Part shown: in pieces, positions 17,427 to 26,134 of the stretch
Layout: every line of letters starts with the position of its first letter
Numbering within the stretch: position 1 is the first letter of the stretch
Assembly (NCBI GenBank): GCA_006228005.1
Contig: VDHG01000046.1
Coordinates: 1-36,609, forward strand
DNA from: Testudinibacter crocodili
GTDB taxonomy: Bacteria > Pseudomonadota > Gammaproteobacteria > Enterobacterales > Pasteurellaceae
DNA: 36,609 bases
Direction of reading: 5' to 3'
Position numbers and translations under genes: made by a program
The notes under the pieces: generated by a model
Databases searched by the model: none
The model's input: the letters and a program-made list of their open reading frames with translations, nothing else
What the model was told of the DNA's origin: nothing

Positions 17427-18233
17427 ATGTCAGATCACATTGAATCAGAAGGCAAAAAATCGGTTAATAATCAAAGTTTAGTTCGTGGCTTAACCCTGCT
17501 TGAAATTTTGAGTAACTTTCCTAATGGCTGTCCTTTAGCAAAATTGAGCGAGCTGTCTGGCCTGAATAAAAGCACTACCCATCGTATGCTGCAAAGCTTG
17601 CAATCTTGTGGTTTTGTCAAACCGACCAACACCATGGGGACTTATCGGCTGACCAGCAAATGCTTATCCATCGGGCAAAAAACCCTCTCCTCATTAAATA
17701 TCATCAATATTGCTTCGCCGCTGTTGGAAGAACTGAACCTTGAAACCGGGGAAACCGTCAATTTCTCATTGCGGGAAAACGGACACGCCATCATGATCTA
17801 CAAGCTGGAGCCGACCATGGGCATGATGCGAACCCGTTCCTACATCGGGCAACATCTGCAACTCTACTGCTCGGCAATGGGCAAAATTTTTATGGCGTAC
17901 GACCAGCGTGATTACCTGCCACTGTATTGGGAAAAAAACAAAAGTCATATTAAAAAGCTCACCTGTAACACCATCACCAAACTGGATGATATGAAAAATG
18001 AGTTGGCAACCATTCGTGATTTGGGTTTCGCAATGGATGCCGAAGAGAATGAAATTGGCGTCAGTTGTATTGCCTGCCCAATTTTCGATATTAACGGTAA
18101 AGTGGTTTACTCAGTGTCAATCTCGCTGTCGACCGCACGCCTCAACCAAATCGGCAAAACCGCACTTTTGCAACGCCTGAAAAAAACCGCCAATGCTATT
18201 TCCAATGAGTTAGGCTCAACCAGCAGTATTTAA
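17427..18233 (+). CDS. yiaJ: IclR-family regulator of the yia operon
   Basis: A 268-residue IclR-type transcription factor. The N-terminal winged helix-turn-helix (residues about 15-75: QSLVRGLTLLEILSNFPNGC, LAKLSELSGLNKSTTHRMLQ) is followed by the effector-binding domain (about 90-260) with the usual AMGKIFMAY and VSCIACPIFDINGKVVYSVSIS motifs. Divergent orientation from yiaK is the arrangement of yiaJ in E. coli, where it represses yiaKLMNO. The start at 17427 has only a weak AGAG ribosome binding site. The ABC/SMP-30 operon begins downstream on the same strand, and its promoter shows a similar operator, so it may also be a target. Confidence 0.88.
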   Translation: MSDHIESEGKKSVNNQSLVRGLTLLEILSNFPNGCPLAKLSELSGLNKSTTHRMLQSLQSCGFVKPTNTMGTYRLTSKCLSIGQKTLSSLNIINIASPLLEELNLETGETVNFSLRENGHAIMIYKLEPTMGMMRTRSYIGQHLQLYCSAMGKIFMAYDQRDYLPLYWEKNKSHIKKLTCNTITKLDDMKNELATIRDLGFAMDAEENEIGVSCIACPIFDINGKVVYSVSISLSTARLNQIGKTALLQRLKKTANAISNELGSTSSI

Positions 18234-18243
18234 ATCACTCCTC

Positions 18244-18269
18244 ATTGTGTGGCATCAACGCCACACAAT
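18244..18269 (+). other. Hairpin downstream of yiaJ
   Basis: ATTGTGTGGC (18244-18253) and GCCACACAAT (18260-18269) form a perfect 10-bp stem with a 6-nt loop just after the yiaJ stop. No T tract follows, so it may be a weak terminator or an mRNA 3' stabiliser. Confidence 0.5.
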
Positions 18270-18364
18270 CGAAAATAACACGCCATTCTACCTTTTATCT
18301 TTCACAAACTTATTCGATGTTAACTATTCGTTTTTTTCTATTAACCGCTTTTTAACGAATAAAT

Positions 18365-18380
18365 TTTGATGTTGCTCACA
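18365..18380. promoter_or_regulatory. CRP-like site before the ABC/SMP-30 operon
   Basis: TTTGA-TGTTGC-TCACA has a perfect right half and a left half with one mismatch relative to TGTGA-N6-TCACA. It lies 37 bp upstream of the ATTTCA/TGAAAA repeat and 125 bp before the first start codon. Confidence 0.4.
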
Positions 18381-18416
18381 AAATAACAATCTCATAATTT
18401 CAAATAACAAAATATT

Positions 18417-18433
18417 ATTTCATAATTTGAAAA
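18417..18433. promoter_or_regulatory. Operator-like repeat before the ABC/SMP-30 operon
   Basis: ATTTCA-TAATT-TGAAAA has the same half-sites and five-base spacing as the repeat at 17232-17248 before yiaK, with one mismatch. A further ATTTCA lies at 18397-18402. The location, 72 bp before the ATPase start codon, fits a promoter-proximal operator. Confidence 0.45.
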
Positions 18434-18504
18434 GACACCTCTTAAAATCGACCCAGTGGCCAGCACTCAAGCGTGCTGTTTTTCCTCCAAACCAAGGAAA
18501 CACT

Positions 18505-20049
18505 ATGCACAATAATCACGCCGAAACCCCGCGCCTAAGCATGCAACATATCGTGAAACGCTTTGGTAGTAATATTGCTGTCAACGATGTGAGTCTCAAT
18601 ATCTATCCCGGCGAAATCGTTGCCTTGCTAGGCGAAAACGGGGCTGGAAAATCCACCCTGATTAAAATTCTGGCAGGCATTTACCCAAATGACGGTGGAC
18701 AAATTTTGTTTGAAAACCAAGTCATTGACTCTGCGCTGTCGCTAAAAACCGATAATCTGCAACCAATCTCCTTTATCCATCAGGATCTCGGCTTAATTGA
18801 ATGGATGACCGTGGCTGAAAATATGGCGTTTGTGATAGGATTTCCTAAGCGTTTTAAGCTGATCAACTGGCAAAAAGTACGGTCTCAAGCAGAAAAAGCC
18901 TTGGCAGCAGTGGGCATTAATCTGGATCCCGACACTCGTGTTTTTGATCTGTCACGCACCGAAAAAGCCTTGTTGGCGATTGCTAGAGCAATTGCGGTGA
19001 ACGCTAAAATTTTGATTTTGGACGAACCAACCGCCTCACTGCCCGCCAGTGACGTGAAACACCTTTTCACCGTACTGCACACCTTAAAACAGCAAGGGGT
19101 CGGCATGATATATGTGACTCACCGACTGGACGAAGTGATTGACATCGCTGACCGTATCTATGTGATGCGTGACGGTTTTCCGGTTGCAGAAGGGAAAACT
19201 AGCGACTATTCGGTGAAAGATCTGGTCGAGGTGATCGTCGGCGAACAGACCCGTGAACATCAGCGTATGCCGCTGCCGAGTAACACCGCCCCTGTGATCA
19301 CGCTTTCTGACGTTACTATCGGCGACACCGGTCCAGTGTCATTCTCACTACACCGTGGTGAAATGATCGCTCTTGCCGGGCTGCGTGGTGCAGGGCAAGA
19401 AGAAGTGGGTCGCTTGCTGTTCGGCTTACGCCGAGCGGATCAAGGCAGCATTACCTTATTGGAACAGGATTACCAGCCTACTTCGCCACAAGAGGCGATT
19501 CAAAAAGGAATCTCGCTGGTTGCCGGAGATCGCGCCAACGAAAGTTTGGTGATGTCGATGACCACCACCGAAAACCTATTCCTCAACCCTATCATTAAAC
19601 AGAAAACCGCACTTAGATGGTATGATCGGGCACAGGAGCTGAAAGAGAGCTGGTTTAAATTCCAACAATTTGATATTCGTCCTAAAAATATGTTTATCGA
19701 GGTCAGCGCCTTATCCGGCGGCAACCAGCAAAAGATCGTCATGGCGCGCTGGTTACACCTCGATACCCCTGTGCTAATTCTTGAAGATCCCACCGCTGGG
19801 GTCGATGTAGGCGCCAGAGCTGAAATTTATGATGTGTTAAATAAAGCCCTTGCCAACGGCATGGCGATTATCGTGATCTCAACCGATTTTGAAGAGATCG
19901 CCCACCTTTGCAACCGTGCACTGGTATTCAACCGTGGTAGTGTGGTCGGCGAACTGTTTAATCAAGAGATCACCTTTGCGCGACTACTACAGCTGGCTTC
20001 TGCGGCGTCAACCAATCACACTTCACCCGTAACGCATTCAGCGATATAA
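18505..20049 (+). CDS. Sugar ABC transporter ATP-binding protein, two nucleotide-binding domains
   Basis: Energises import through the membrane protein encoded next. The 514-residue protein has two ABC domains, as in RbsA/MglA/XylG of the CUT2 class. Domain 1 has Walker A GENGAGKST (about 43-51), Walker B ILILDEPT (about 169-176) and an altered signature LSRTE (149-153). Domain 2 has a lysine-less Walker A remnant (AGLRGAGQEE), the canonical signature LSGGNQQ (403-409) and a Walker B ending ILEDPT, with the usual D-E order reversed. The frame opens at 18427, but the ATG at 18505 follows AAGGAAA and starts the homologous region. First gene of a four-gene operon. Substrate not known. Confidence 0.93.
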   Translation: MHNNHAETPRLSMQHIVKRFGSNIAVNDVSLNIYPGEIVALLGENGAGKSTLIKILAGIYPNDGGQILFENQVIDSALSLKTDNLQPISFIHQDLGLIEWMTVAENMAFVIGFPKRFKLINWQKVRSQAEKALAAVGINLDPDTRVFDLSRTEKALLAIARAIAVNAKILILDEPTASLPASDVKHLFTVLHTLKQQGVGMIYVTHRLDEVIDIADRIYVMRDGFPVAEGKTSDYSVKDLVEVIVGEQTREHQRMPLPSNTAPVITLSDVTIGDTGPVSFSLHRGEMIALAGLRGAGQEEVGRLLFGLRRADQGSITLLEQDYQPTSPQEAIQKGISLVAGDRANESLVMSMTTTENLFLNPIIKQKTALRWYDRAQELKESWFKFQQFDIRPKNMFIEVSALSGGNQQKIVMARWLHLDTPVLILEDPTAGVDVGARAEIYDVLNKALANGMAIIVISTDFEEIAHLCNRALVFNRGSVVGELFNQEITFARLLQLASAASTNHTSPVTHSAI

Positions 20050-20060
20050 GGATTGTTATT

Positions 20061-21128
20061 ATGGCTCAAACCTCTGTCAAATCTACCGCACTTGAACAAG
20101 CCGTATCCCTGCGTCGGGACGGTTTTATGCCTTGGTTGTCGCAACAATCAACCCGTTATGGGCTGCTCTGGCTGTGTGTGATACTGGTATTGGTGTTTTC
20201 ACTGACCACACCGACCTTTGCCTCGATGCTGACCTTGAATGCGATTTTGGAAACCAAATCCAAAATTGCGTTGCTGGCACTGGCGGCCACCACTACGATG
20301 ATTGTCGGTAAAATTGATCTCAACGTCGGCTTTGGCATCGTGTTATGGCATATTTTAGCCATCAGCTTGCAGATTCAATTTGGTTTTTCGTGGCAAATGG
20401 CGGTGATCACCGTATTGGTTATTGCGGCACTATACGGATTATTAAACGGCATTTTAGTCGCCCTGGCGGACATTGACAGTTTTGTTGCCACACTCGGCTC
20501 CGGCACTGTTTTGTACGCGATTGCATTATGGCACTCCGGTGGGCGACAAATTGTCGGTGATCTGCCAGATGCGTTCTATGATCTCAACAGCACTGCGCTT
20601 TTCGGCATTCCGATCTCGGCTTTTTATGTGCTGATTGTTGCGATTATTTTGTGGATTATCACTGAACATACCCCGATTGGTCGCTGTATGTATGCAGTCG
20701 GTGGCAATCCGGCAGCCGCACGCCTGAACGGCATCTCAATCAAAAAATATACCATTGTCTCTTTTATCGCCTCCAGCACTTTGACCGGCTTCACCGGTGT
20801 GTTGATCGCCGCACAGCAAGGCGTAGGACAAGCCAGTGTCGGCATGGACTACTTATTACCGGCATTAGTCGGCGCATTCTTAGGCAGCACTACGATTCGA
20901 CCAGGCAGAGTCAACGTCTGGGGAACGGTGGTCGGTATCGCCATTTTAGCCATCGGTATTTCCGGCATTCAACAATTTGGCGGTGCTTTCTGGGTCGAAC
21001 CGTTATTTAACGGCACCACCCTATTGCTGTCGATTACCATCGCCGGATATGCTCAACGCAAACGTTTGTCAAACCAAAAATTGGTTCAGAAAAAAGAACC
21101 GATTACCCCTGAAACACAACCTCAATAA
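20061..21128 (+). CDS. Sugar ABC transporter permease (RbsC-like)
   Basis: Inner-membrane subunit of the CUT2-type importer. It has 355 residues with about ten hydrophobic segments and the family features GLLNGILVALADIDSFVATLG, GRCMYAVGGNPAAARLNGI and GVGQASVGMDYLLPALVGAF (the RbsC-type cytoplasmic coupling and pore segments). It starts 11 bp after the ATPase gene, preceded by AAGGATTG. A long hydrophilic C-terminal tail (about 20 residues, rich in Lys and Gln) follows the last membrane segment. Specificity cannot be read from the sequence. Confidence 0.92.
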   Translation: MAQTSVKSTALEQAVSLRRDGFMPWLSQQSTRYGLLWLCVILVLVFSLTTPTFASMLTLNAILETKSKIALLALAATTTMIVGKIDLNVGFGIVLWHILAISLQIQFGFSWQMAVITVLVIAALYGLLNGILVALADIDSFVATLGSGTVLYAIALWHSGGRQIVGDLPDAFYDLNSTALFGIPISAFYVLIVAIILWIITEHTPIGRCMYAVGGNPAAARLNGISIKKYTIVSFIASSTLTGFTGVLIAAQQGVGQASVGMDYLLPALVGAFLGSTTIRPGRVNVWGTVVGIAILAIGISGIQQFGGAFWVEPLFNGTTLLLSITIAGYAQRKRLSNQKLVQKKEPITPETQPQ

Positions 21129-21141
21129 TAAGGATAAGCTC

Positions 21142-22260
21142 ATGAAACGCATCGCTAAAAAATCCCTTATCGCTACCGCACTTTTCGGCGTGGTCTTCAG
21201 CTTCAGCCAAACGGCTTTTGCCGAAGATGCCTTTGTTGCCCAAGCGAAACAAACCGTTGCTGCCGCCACTGCACCACAAACGGTTTGGGACGGCCCAACC
21301 AGTGGTCCGCAGCTACAAAAAGATAAGTCTGTCATTTTTATTGCTTCCGACATGAAAAACGGCGGCGTGTTGGGTGTTTTGGACGGTATGAAACAAGCGG
21401 CAGCCGTTGCGGGTTGGAAATTAGATGTGCTGGACGGTGCCGGATCGGTCAGCAATCAATTGGCATCGCTCAATCAAGCGATTGCTAAAAAACCGGATGC
21501 CATCGTCATCGGCGGCTGGAACCCGAATGTGGCACGCAATCCGTTGAAAAAAGCCCATGAACAGAAGATCACGCTCATTGCTTGGCACGCATCACCACAA
21601 CCGGGTCCGATTGACCAATACAATGTCTTCTATAATGTCACCTCTGACTCCGACCAAATTGCCAAATTATCAGCACTCCTCGCCGTCGCCAAATCGGAAG
21701 GCAAAGCCCAAGTGGTGATTTTAACCGACTCGCTCTATGAGATCGCATTGCGCAAAGCCAATGTGATGAAAGAGACTATTGAACAATGCAGTGGCTGTAA
21801 CGTGCTTGAGTTTGTCGATACGCCGCTGGCTGATACCTCCAGCAGAATGCCGGGATTGACCTTCACCACCTTGCAGAAATATCAGGATAATTTCCAATAC
21901 ACCCTTGCCATTAACGATCTGTATTTTGATTTTATGGCACCGTCACTGCGCAGCGCCGGCATCAAGGGCGATAACGCACCTTATAATATCTCGGCAGGCG
22001 ATGGCTCCGTCACCGCTTATCAACGTATTCGCGCAGGTGAGCACCAAATGGCAACCGTGCCAGAACCGCTAAATTTGCACGGTTGGCAATTGGTTGATGA
22101 GCTAAACCGCGCATTCTCCGGTGAAAAACCATCCGGTTATATCACGCCGGTACATTTGGTCACCAAAGAAAATATTGCCTATGATGGCGGCGACAAAAAT
22201 AACTATGACCCACAAAACGGTTATCAAGATGCCTATCGTAATATCTGGGGCGTGAAGTAA
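21142..22260 (+). CDS. Periplasmic sugar-binding protein of the ABC importer
   Basis: A 372-residue precursor with a clear signal peptide (MKRIAKKSLIATALFGVVFS, then FSQTAFA before the likely cut). The mature part is a type I periplasmic binding protein of the ribose/xylose-binding class: KDKSVIFIASDMKNGGVLGV, KPDAIVIGGWNP, LIAWHASPQPGP and YTLAINDLYFD. A closely spaced cysteine pair (QCSGCN) could form a disulfide. The frame opens at 20977 inside the permease gene; the ATG at 21142, after AAGGATAAG, is the correct start. An uptake signal lies within the signal-peptide codons (21175). It is more distant from RbsB than its partner subunits are, so the ligand is uncertain. Confidence 0.9.
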   Translation: MKRIAKKSLIATALFGVVFSFSQTAFAEDAFVAQAKQTVAAATAPQTVWDGPTSGPQLQKDKSVIFIASDMKNGGVLGVLDGMKQAAAVAGWKLDVLDGAGSVSNQLASLNQAIAKKPDAIVIGGWNPNVARNPLKKAHEQKITLIAWHASPQPGPIDQYNVFYNVTSDSDQIAKLSALLAVAKSEGKAQVVILTDSLYEIALRKANVMKETIEQCSGCNVLEFVDTPLADTSSRMPGLTFTTLQKYQDNFQYTLAINDLYFDFMAPSLRSAGIKGDNAPYNISAGDGSVTAYQRIRAGEHQMATVPEPLNLHGWQLVDELNRAFSGEKPSGYITPVHLVTKENIAYDGGDKNNYDPQNGYQDAYRNIWGVK

Positions 22261-22275
22261 TCTATTCAATCATCA

Positions 22276-22299
22276 ACGGGATATCGACGGATATCCCGT
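22276..22299 (+). other. Intercistronic hairpin after the binding-protein gene
   Basis: ACGGGATATC (22276-22285) and GATATCCCGT (22290-22299) form a perfect 10-bp stem with a GACG loop, 15 bp after the binding-protein stop. No T tract follows. Such hairpins often protect the binding-protein mRNA from 3' decay and make it more abundant than downstream genes; that role here is inferred. Confidence 0.55.
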
Positions 22300-22336
22300 A
22301 AACCTTATCGGTCATAATCACTCATGGATATCAATC

Positions 22337-23242
22337 ATGACTATTAATATTTATGATTCAGCCTACGCTTATCTATTTGATCAAAATACTTCAGTGGAAT
22401 GCCTGTTCACAGATGCCGTTTGGGCAGAAGGGCCGGTCTGGCTACCGGACGAAAGTGCGGTTATCTTCAGCGATGTAAAAGGCAATAAAATGTTTAAATG
22501 GCACGAAAAAGGCACTGAGATTTTTCGCAGCCCTTCCGACTTTGCCAATGGCAATGCCCTTTGGACGGATGGCTCACTGTTAACCTGCCAACATGGCAGC
22601 CGTAGCCTCAGCCACACCGATAAACAAGGCAAGGTGTCGACTTTAGTTGATCATTACGACGGGCGCCGTTTCAACTCCCCTAACGACCTGGTAGTGAAAT
22701 CCGACGGCACGGTGTGGTTTACCGATCCCCCTTACGGTATTCTCAGCAACGACGAGGGCTATCAAGCCGCCAGTGAGATAATCGGCTGCTATATCTACTG
22801 CTACTGCCCACAACAAAACCAGACTAAACTGGCAACGTTTAATACCATGCGCCCTAATGGGTTATTTTTCTCCCCTGACGAGAAAACCTTATATGTAGCA
22901 GACATGTCCGGCGTAGAATTCAGCGATGGATTACACCACTTGGTCGCCTTTGATGTCAACGGATGCCAACTGAGCAATCGCCGCACCATTTGCGAAATCA
23001 ACCCCGGTATTCCGGACGGATTTTGTGTGGATCAACATGGATTAATCTATTGCAGTTGCGCTGATGGCGTGCTGATCATTACGCCACAAGGAAAAATCGT
23101 CGCAAAAATTACGTTAGGCAAAACCACGTCAAATTGCACCTTAGGCGGCAAGGCTCAAAATCAATTGTTTATCACCGCCGACAACTGTCTGTTCCGAGTG
23201 CGGTTAAACACCAAAGGCTTTCAATATAATGCTTTTGATTAG
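22337..23242 (+). CDS. SMP-30/gluconolactonase family sugar lactonase
   Basis: A 301-residue six-bladed beta-propeller of the SMP-30/gluconolactonase/LRE family, which hydrolyses aldonolactones using a divalent metal. Probable metal ligands and pocket residues are E31 in WAEGPVW, N in FNSPNDLVV, N in MRPNGLFFSPDEKTLYVAD and D in GIPDGFCVD. No signal peptide is seen, so the enzyme should be cytoplasmic and act after import by the ABC system. It is the last gene of the operon, 76 bp after the binding-protein gene. Bacterial relatives act on glucono-, xylono-, arabinono- or galactono-lactones; which applies here is unknown. Confidence 0.88.
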   Translation: MTINIYDSAYAYLFDQNTSVECLFTDAVWAEGPVWLPDESAVIFSDVKGNKMFKWHEKGTEIFRSPSDFANGNALWTDGSLLTCQHGSRSLSHTDKQGKVSTLVDHYDGRRFNSPNDLVVKSDGTVWFTDPPYGILSNDEGYQAASEIIGCYIYCYCPQQNQTKLATFNTMRPNGLFFSPDEKTLYVADMSGVEFSDGLHHLVAFDVNGCQLSNRRTICEINPGIPDGFCVDQHGLIYCSCADGVLIITPQGKIVAKITLGKTTSNCTLGGKAQNQLFITADNCLFRVRLNTKGFQYNAFD

Positions 23243-23252
23243 GCTAACTCGC

Positions 23253-23282
23253 TTCGATACACCATGTTACGGGTGTATCGAA
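23253..23282. terminator. Hairpin between convergent SMP-30 gene and thiI
   Basis: TTCGATACACC (23253-23263) and GGTGTATCGAA (23272-23282) form a perfect 11-bp stem with an 8-nt loop in the 52-bp gap between the two convergent genes. Neither strand has a clear T tract, but position suggests a bidirectional terminator. Confidence 0.5.
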
Positions 23283-23294
23283 TAGCAATTCTAC

Positions 23295-24743
23295 CTATAA
23301 CTTCAACACTTTAACATTGTGATAGCCCAATTGGTGCAAATACAACGCTTGCAATTTGCTCATCACGCCACGCTCGCAATACAGCAGATACTGTTTGTCT
23401 GCATCTAGCTTGGCAAATGCGGTTGCCAATTTGTAAAACGGAATCGTTAGCATCGTTTTACCGTTGAGTAATAGCGGTTTCTCCTCAACTTCATCAACAC
23501 TTCGCACATCAACCACCACGTCGTTCTCGCCAACCACGGTGGTGGTTTCTACCTCGTGGGTAATGTCGGAAGTTTGCTCGCCAATATTACGAATATCCAA
23601 ATATTGTGCACTGCTGACCGCACTGTCTAATATACTGAAATCAAAATGCGCCTCTTCCTGCTCAATCTTCGCTTTAATCGCTTTTACGGTCGGATTTTTT
23701 GAGATCACGCCACAAAATTCCGGCATGGATTTGGCAATATCATCGGTACCGATTTGTTTTGCCAATTCAATAATTTGCTCTTTATCATGAGTAATCAGCG
23801 GTCGTAACATCAACGCTTCAGAGGCTTCATCAATCAAGCGTAAATTGGTTAGGGTTTGGCTGGAAACCTGCCCTAGCGCTTCCCCGGTGACGATGGCTTG
23901 AATCCCGAAACGCTCGGCAACTTTCGAAGCGGCACGCACCATCATCCGCTTTAACACCACGCCCATTTGCCCGTTATCAACTTTTTCCAAAATCTCTGCC
24001 ACCACTGGCTCAAAATTGATCGCCACAAACCGCACTTTGTGCGAGGAACTGTAACGTTGCCAAATATGATACGCCATCTGTTTCACGCCGATTTCATGCG
24101 CTGCACCGCCCAGATTGAAGAAACAATAGTGCACTCGCGAACCGCGCCGAATTAACATATAACTGGAAACACCGGAATCAAAACCACCAGAAATCAGCGA
24201 TAACACATCCTCCTGAGTCCCAATCGGAAAGCCACCCAATCCCGCATAACGCTGTTTAACCACCATCATATGATCGTCTTCAATATCAATCCGCACGGTG
24301 ATATCCGGATTGGTCAACTTCACTTTAGCGCTGGCAATCTGTTGGTTCAAGCCGCCGCCGACATAGCGTTCTACATCAAGCGAACTGAATTCATGCTTGC
24401 CTTTACGGCGTACGCGTACGCAAAAAGTGCGGTTTTCCAGTAGCTCGCGTTTCGCTTGCAAAGTTTGTTCAAAAATATCGTGCAAACTGCTAAACGGTTT
24501 ATCTTCCACTTCCAAAATGTGGTGGATACCTGGTGTGCGCTGCAAATAATCCAACAGCAGATCGCGCTGTTGCCAATCTTTACTCCGCACTTCGATGTAA
24601 TCCCAATGGCGAACCACCGCCACGGTTTGATCGTGTTTAGCCAAGGTATTACGGATATTGCCGGTTAAGATTTTGATAAAGCGTTTGCGCACCGACTCGC
24701 TTTTGATCATGATTTCAGGGAATAATTTGATGATAAATTTCAT
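23295..24743 (-). CDS. thiI: tRNA 4-thiouridine synthase / thiazole sulfurtransferase ThiI
   Basis: Makes 4-thiouridine at position 8 of tRNA and supplies sulfur for the thiazole of thiamine. The 482-residue length equals the E. coli enzyme. It has an N-terminal ferredoxin-like and THUMP region, the ATP pyrophosphatase loop [13 protein letters not shown], and a C-terminal rhodanese domain with the persulfide cysteine C456 in [10 protein letters not shown]. The partner cysteine C344 in [11 protein letters not shown] is also present. Start at 24743. It is transcribed divergently from xseB-ispA-dxs, the usual neighbour set of thiI in gamma-proteobacteria. Confidence 0.97.
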   Translation of the reverse strand: MKFIIKLFPEIMIKSESVRKRFIKILTGNIRNTLAKHDQTVAVVRHWDYIEVRSKDWQQRDLLLDYLQRTPGIHHILEVEDKPFSSLHDIFEQTLQAKRELLENRTFCVRVRRKGKHEFSSLDVERYVGGGLNQQIASAKVKLTNPDITVRIDIEDDHMMVVKQRYAGLGGFPIGTQEDVLSLISGGFDSGVSSYMLIRRGSRVHYCFFNLGGAAHEIGVKQMAYHIWQRYSSSHKVRFVAINFEPVVAEILEKVDNGQMGVVLKRMMVRAASKVAERFGIQAIVTGEALGQVSSQTLTNLRLIDEASEALMLRPLITHDKEQIIELAKQIGTDDIAKSMPEFCGVISKNPTVKAIKAKIEQEEAHFDFSILDSAVSSAQYLDIRNIGEQTSDITHEVETTTVVGENDVVVDVRSVDEVEEKPLLLNGKTMLTIPFYKLATAFAKLDADKQYLLYCERGVMSKLQALYLHQLGYHNVKVLKL

Positions 24744-24889
24744 GTAAGCAGACTATTTTTAATGGTTAAAAAAATTTAGCGACATTGTACACGAAATTTA
24801 TAAAAAAACACCGACAACAAATTGAATCTGAAGTACAATGTGCGGTTTATAAAACAGTATAACGTAATTAATCAGTAAGGACTTGTTTA

Positions 24890-25132
24890 ATGGACAAACT
24901 CGGCAATACAAAAAAAACCGATTTTGAATCAACGCTTTCTCAATTGGAAAGCATCGTATCCCGTTTGGAATCAGGCGAATTGCCATTGGAAGAGGCATTA
25001 GGCGAGTTTGAAAAAGGGATTAAATTAGCACAACAAGGGCAACAGCGCCTACAAAAAGCTGAACAACGGGTACAGATACTGTTGGAGAAAAGCAGTGCAG
25101 CACCACTTGCAGACTATGATAACAATGACTAA
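24890..25132 (+). CDS. xseB: Exodeoxyribonuclease VII small subunit
   Basis: Small helical subunit that binds XseA to form exonuclease VII, which degrades single-stranded DNA. The 80-residue protein has the family pattern [20 protein letters not shown] followed by [20 protein letters not shown] and is almost wholly helical. The ATG at 24890 follows TAAGGA. It is the first gene of xseB-ispA-dxs and ends within the start of ispA. Confidence 0.95.
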   Translation: MDKLGNTKKTDFESTLSQLESIVSRLESGELPLEEALGEFEKGIKLAQQGQQRLQKAEQRVQILLEKSSAAPLADYDNND

Positions 25133-26048
25133 TCAACACCACGATCAAGCCATGCCGAATTACTGTTTTTCCGACGATCTGAACAGCTTGCACCAGCGAA
25201 TTAACGGTTTTTTGCAGCAGCGCTTACAACGGTTCGACAGCGCACCGGCACCATTAGCCGATGCGATGCGTTACGGTATTCTATTGGGTGGCAAACGTTT
25301 GCGCCCGTTTTTGGTTTATGCCTGTGGTCGCATGCTGCATGCCGAACCGCAAGCGTTAGACTACGCTGCAACAGCGGTTGAGGCAATGCATAGCTACTCG
25401 CTAATCCACGATGATCTGCCGGCAATGGATAATGATACGCTACGCCGCGGGCAAAAAACCTGCCATATCGAATTTGATGAAGCCAGCGCTATTCTGGCAG
25501 GCGATGCGTTGCAGGCTTTTGCTTTCGAATGCCTGAGCGATATGCCGATGGTGTCCGCCGAACAAAAAGTGGCGTTGATCAAAACCCTTGCCGTCGCTGC
25601 CGGTGGACAAGGAATGTGTTTGGGCCAAAGTCTGGATCTCGTTGCTGAACAAAGTGCGGTCAGCCTGGAATTTCTACAACGAATCCATCGCAATAAAACT
25701 GGCGCGTTAATTACCGCTGCCGTCGAAATGGGGGTGCTCTCCTCACCGCACTTTGACGATCTTGCTTTGCGTCAACGGCTCGTCCGTTATGCACAAGCGA
25801 TTGGTTTAGCGTTTCAGGTGCAAGATGATATTTTGGATATCACCGCTGACAGCTCTACTTTGGGCAAAAATGCCGGCTCAGATCTGTTGTTAGACAAAAG
25901 CACCTATCCCAAATTATTAGGCTTGGACGGCGCCAAACAAAGAGCTGAACAATTAATTGCCACCGCCAAAGCGGAGTTACAGGATTTGAATTTTAATACT
26001 GAACCGCTCATCAACTTGGCGGATTATATTATTCAACGGCATAATTAA
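25125..26048 (+). CDS. ispA: Farnesyl diphosphate synthase
   Basis: Condenses isopentenyl diphosphate with dimethylallyl and geranyl diphosphate to farnesyl diphosphate, precursor of quinone side chains and undecaprenyl lipids. Both aspartate-rich motifs are visible: [15 protein letters not shown] and [11 protein letters not shown], plus [14 protein letters not shown]. The start is uncertain. The ATG at 25125 overlaps the xseB stop in ATGACTAA, which suggests coupling and gives 307 residues; the ATG at 25152 (MPNYCF, 298 residues) is closer to the E. coli length of 299; a frame opening at 25095 seems too early. Confidence 0.95.
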   Translation: MTNQHHDQAMPNYCFSDDLNSLHQRINGFLQQRLQRFDSAPAPLADAMRYGILLGGKRLRPFLVYACGRMLHAEPQALDYAATAVEAMHSYSLIHDDLPAMDNDTLRRGQKTCHIEFDEASAILAGDALQAFAFECLSDMPMVSAEQKVALIKTLAVAAGGQGMCLGQSLDLVAEQSAVSLEFLQRIHRNKTGALITAAVEMGVLSSPHFDDLALRQRLVRYAQAIGLAFQVQDDILDITADSSTLGKNAGSDLLLDKSTYPKLLGLDGAKQRAEQLIATAKAELQDLNFNTEPLINLADYIIQRHN

Positions 26049-26085
26049 TGCATTATCCGACGTTGAATAATAAAATTTGAATACT

Positions 26086-26113
26086 GAAATTTAAATAACG
26101 AAATTTAAATAAT
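26086..26113. repeat. 14-bp tandem repeat upstream of dxs
   Basis: GAAATTTAAATAAC (26086-26099) is followed directly by GAAATTTAAATAAT (26100-26113), with one mismatch. It ends 21 bp before the preferred dxs start, next to the ribosome binding site. Confidence 0.65.
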
Positions 26114-26134
26114 AAAGAACCCTTGATTTTAACG

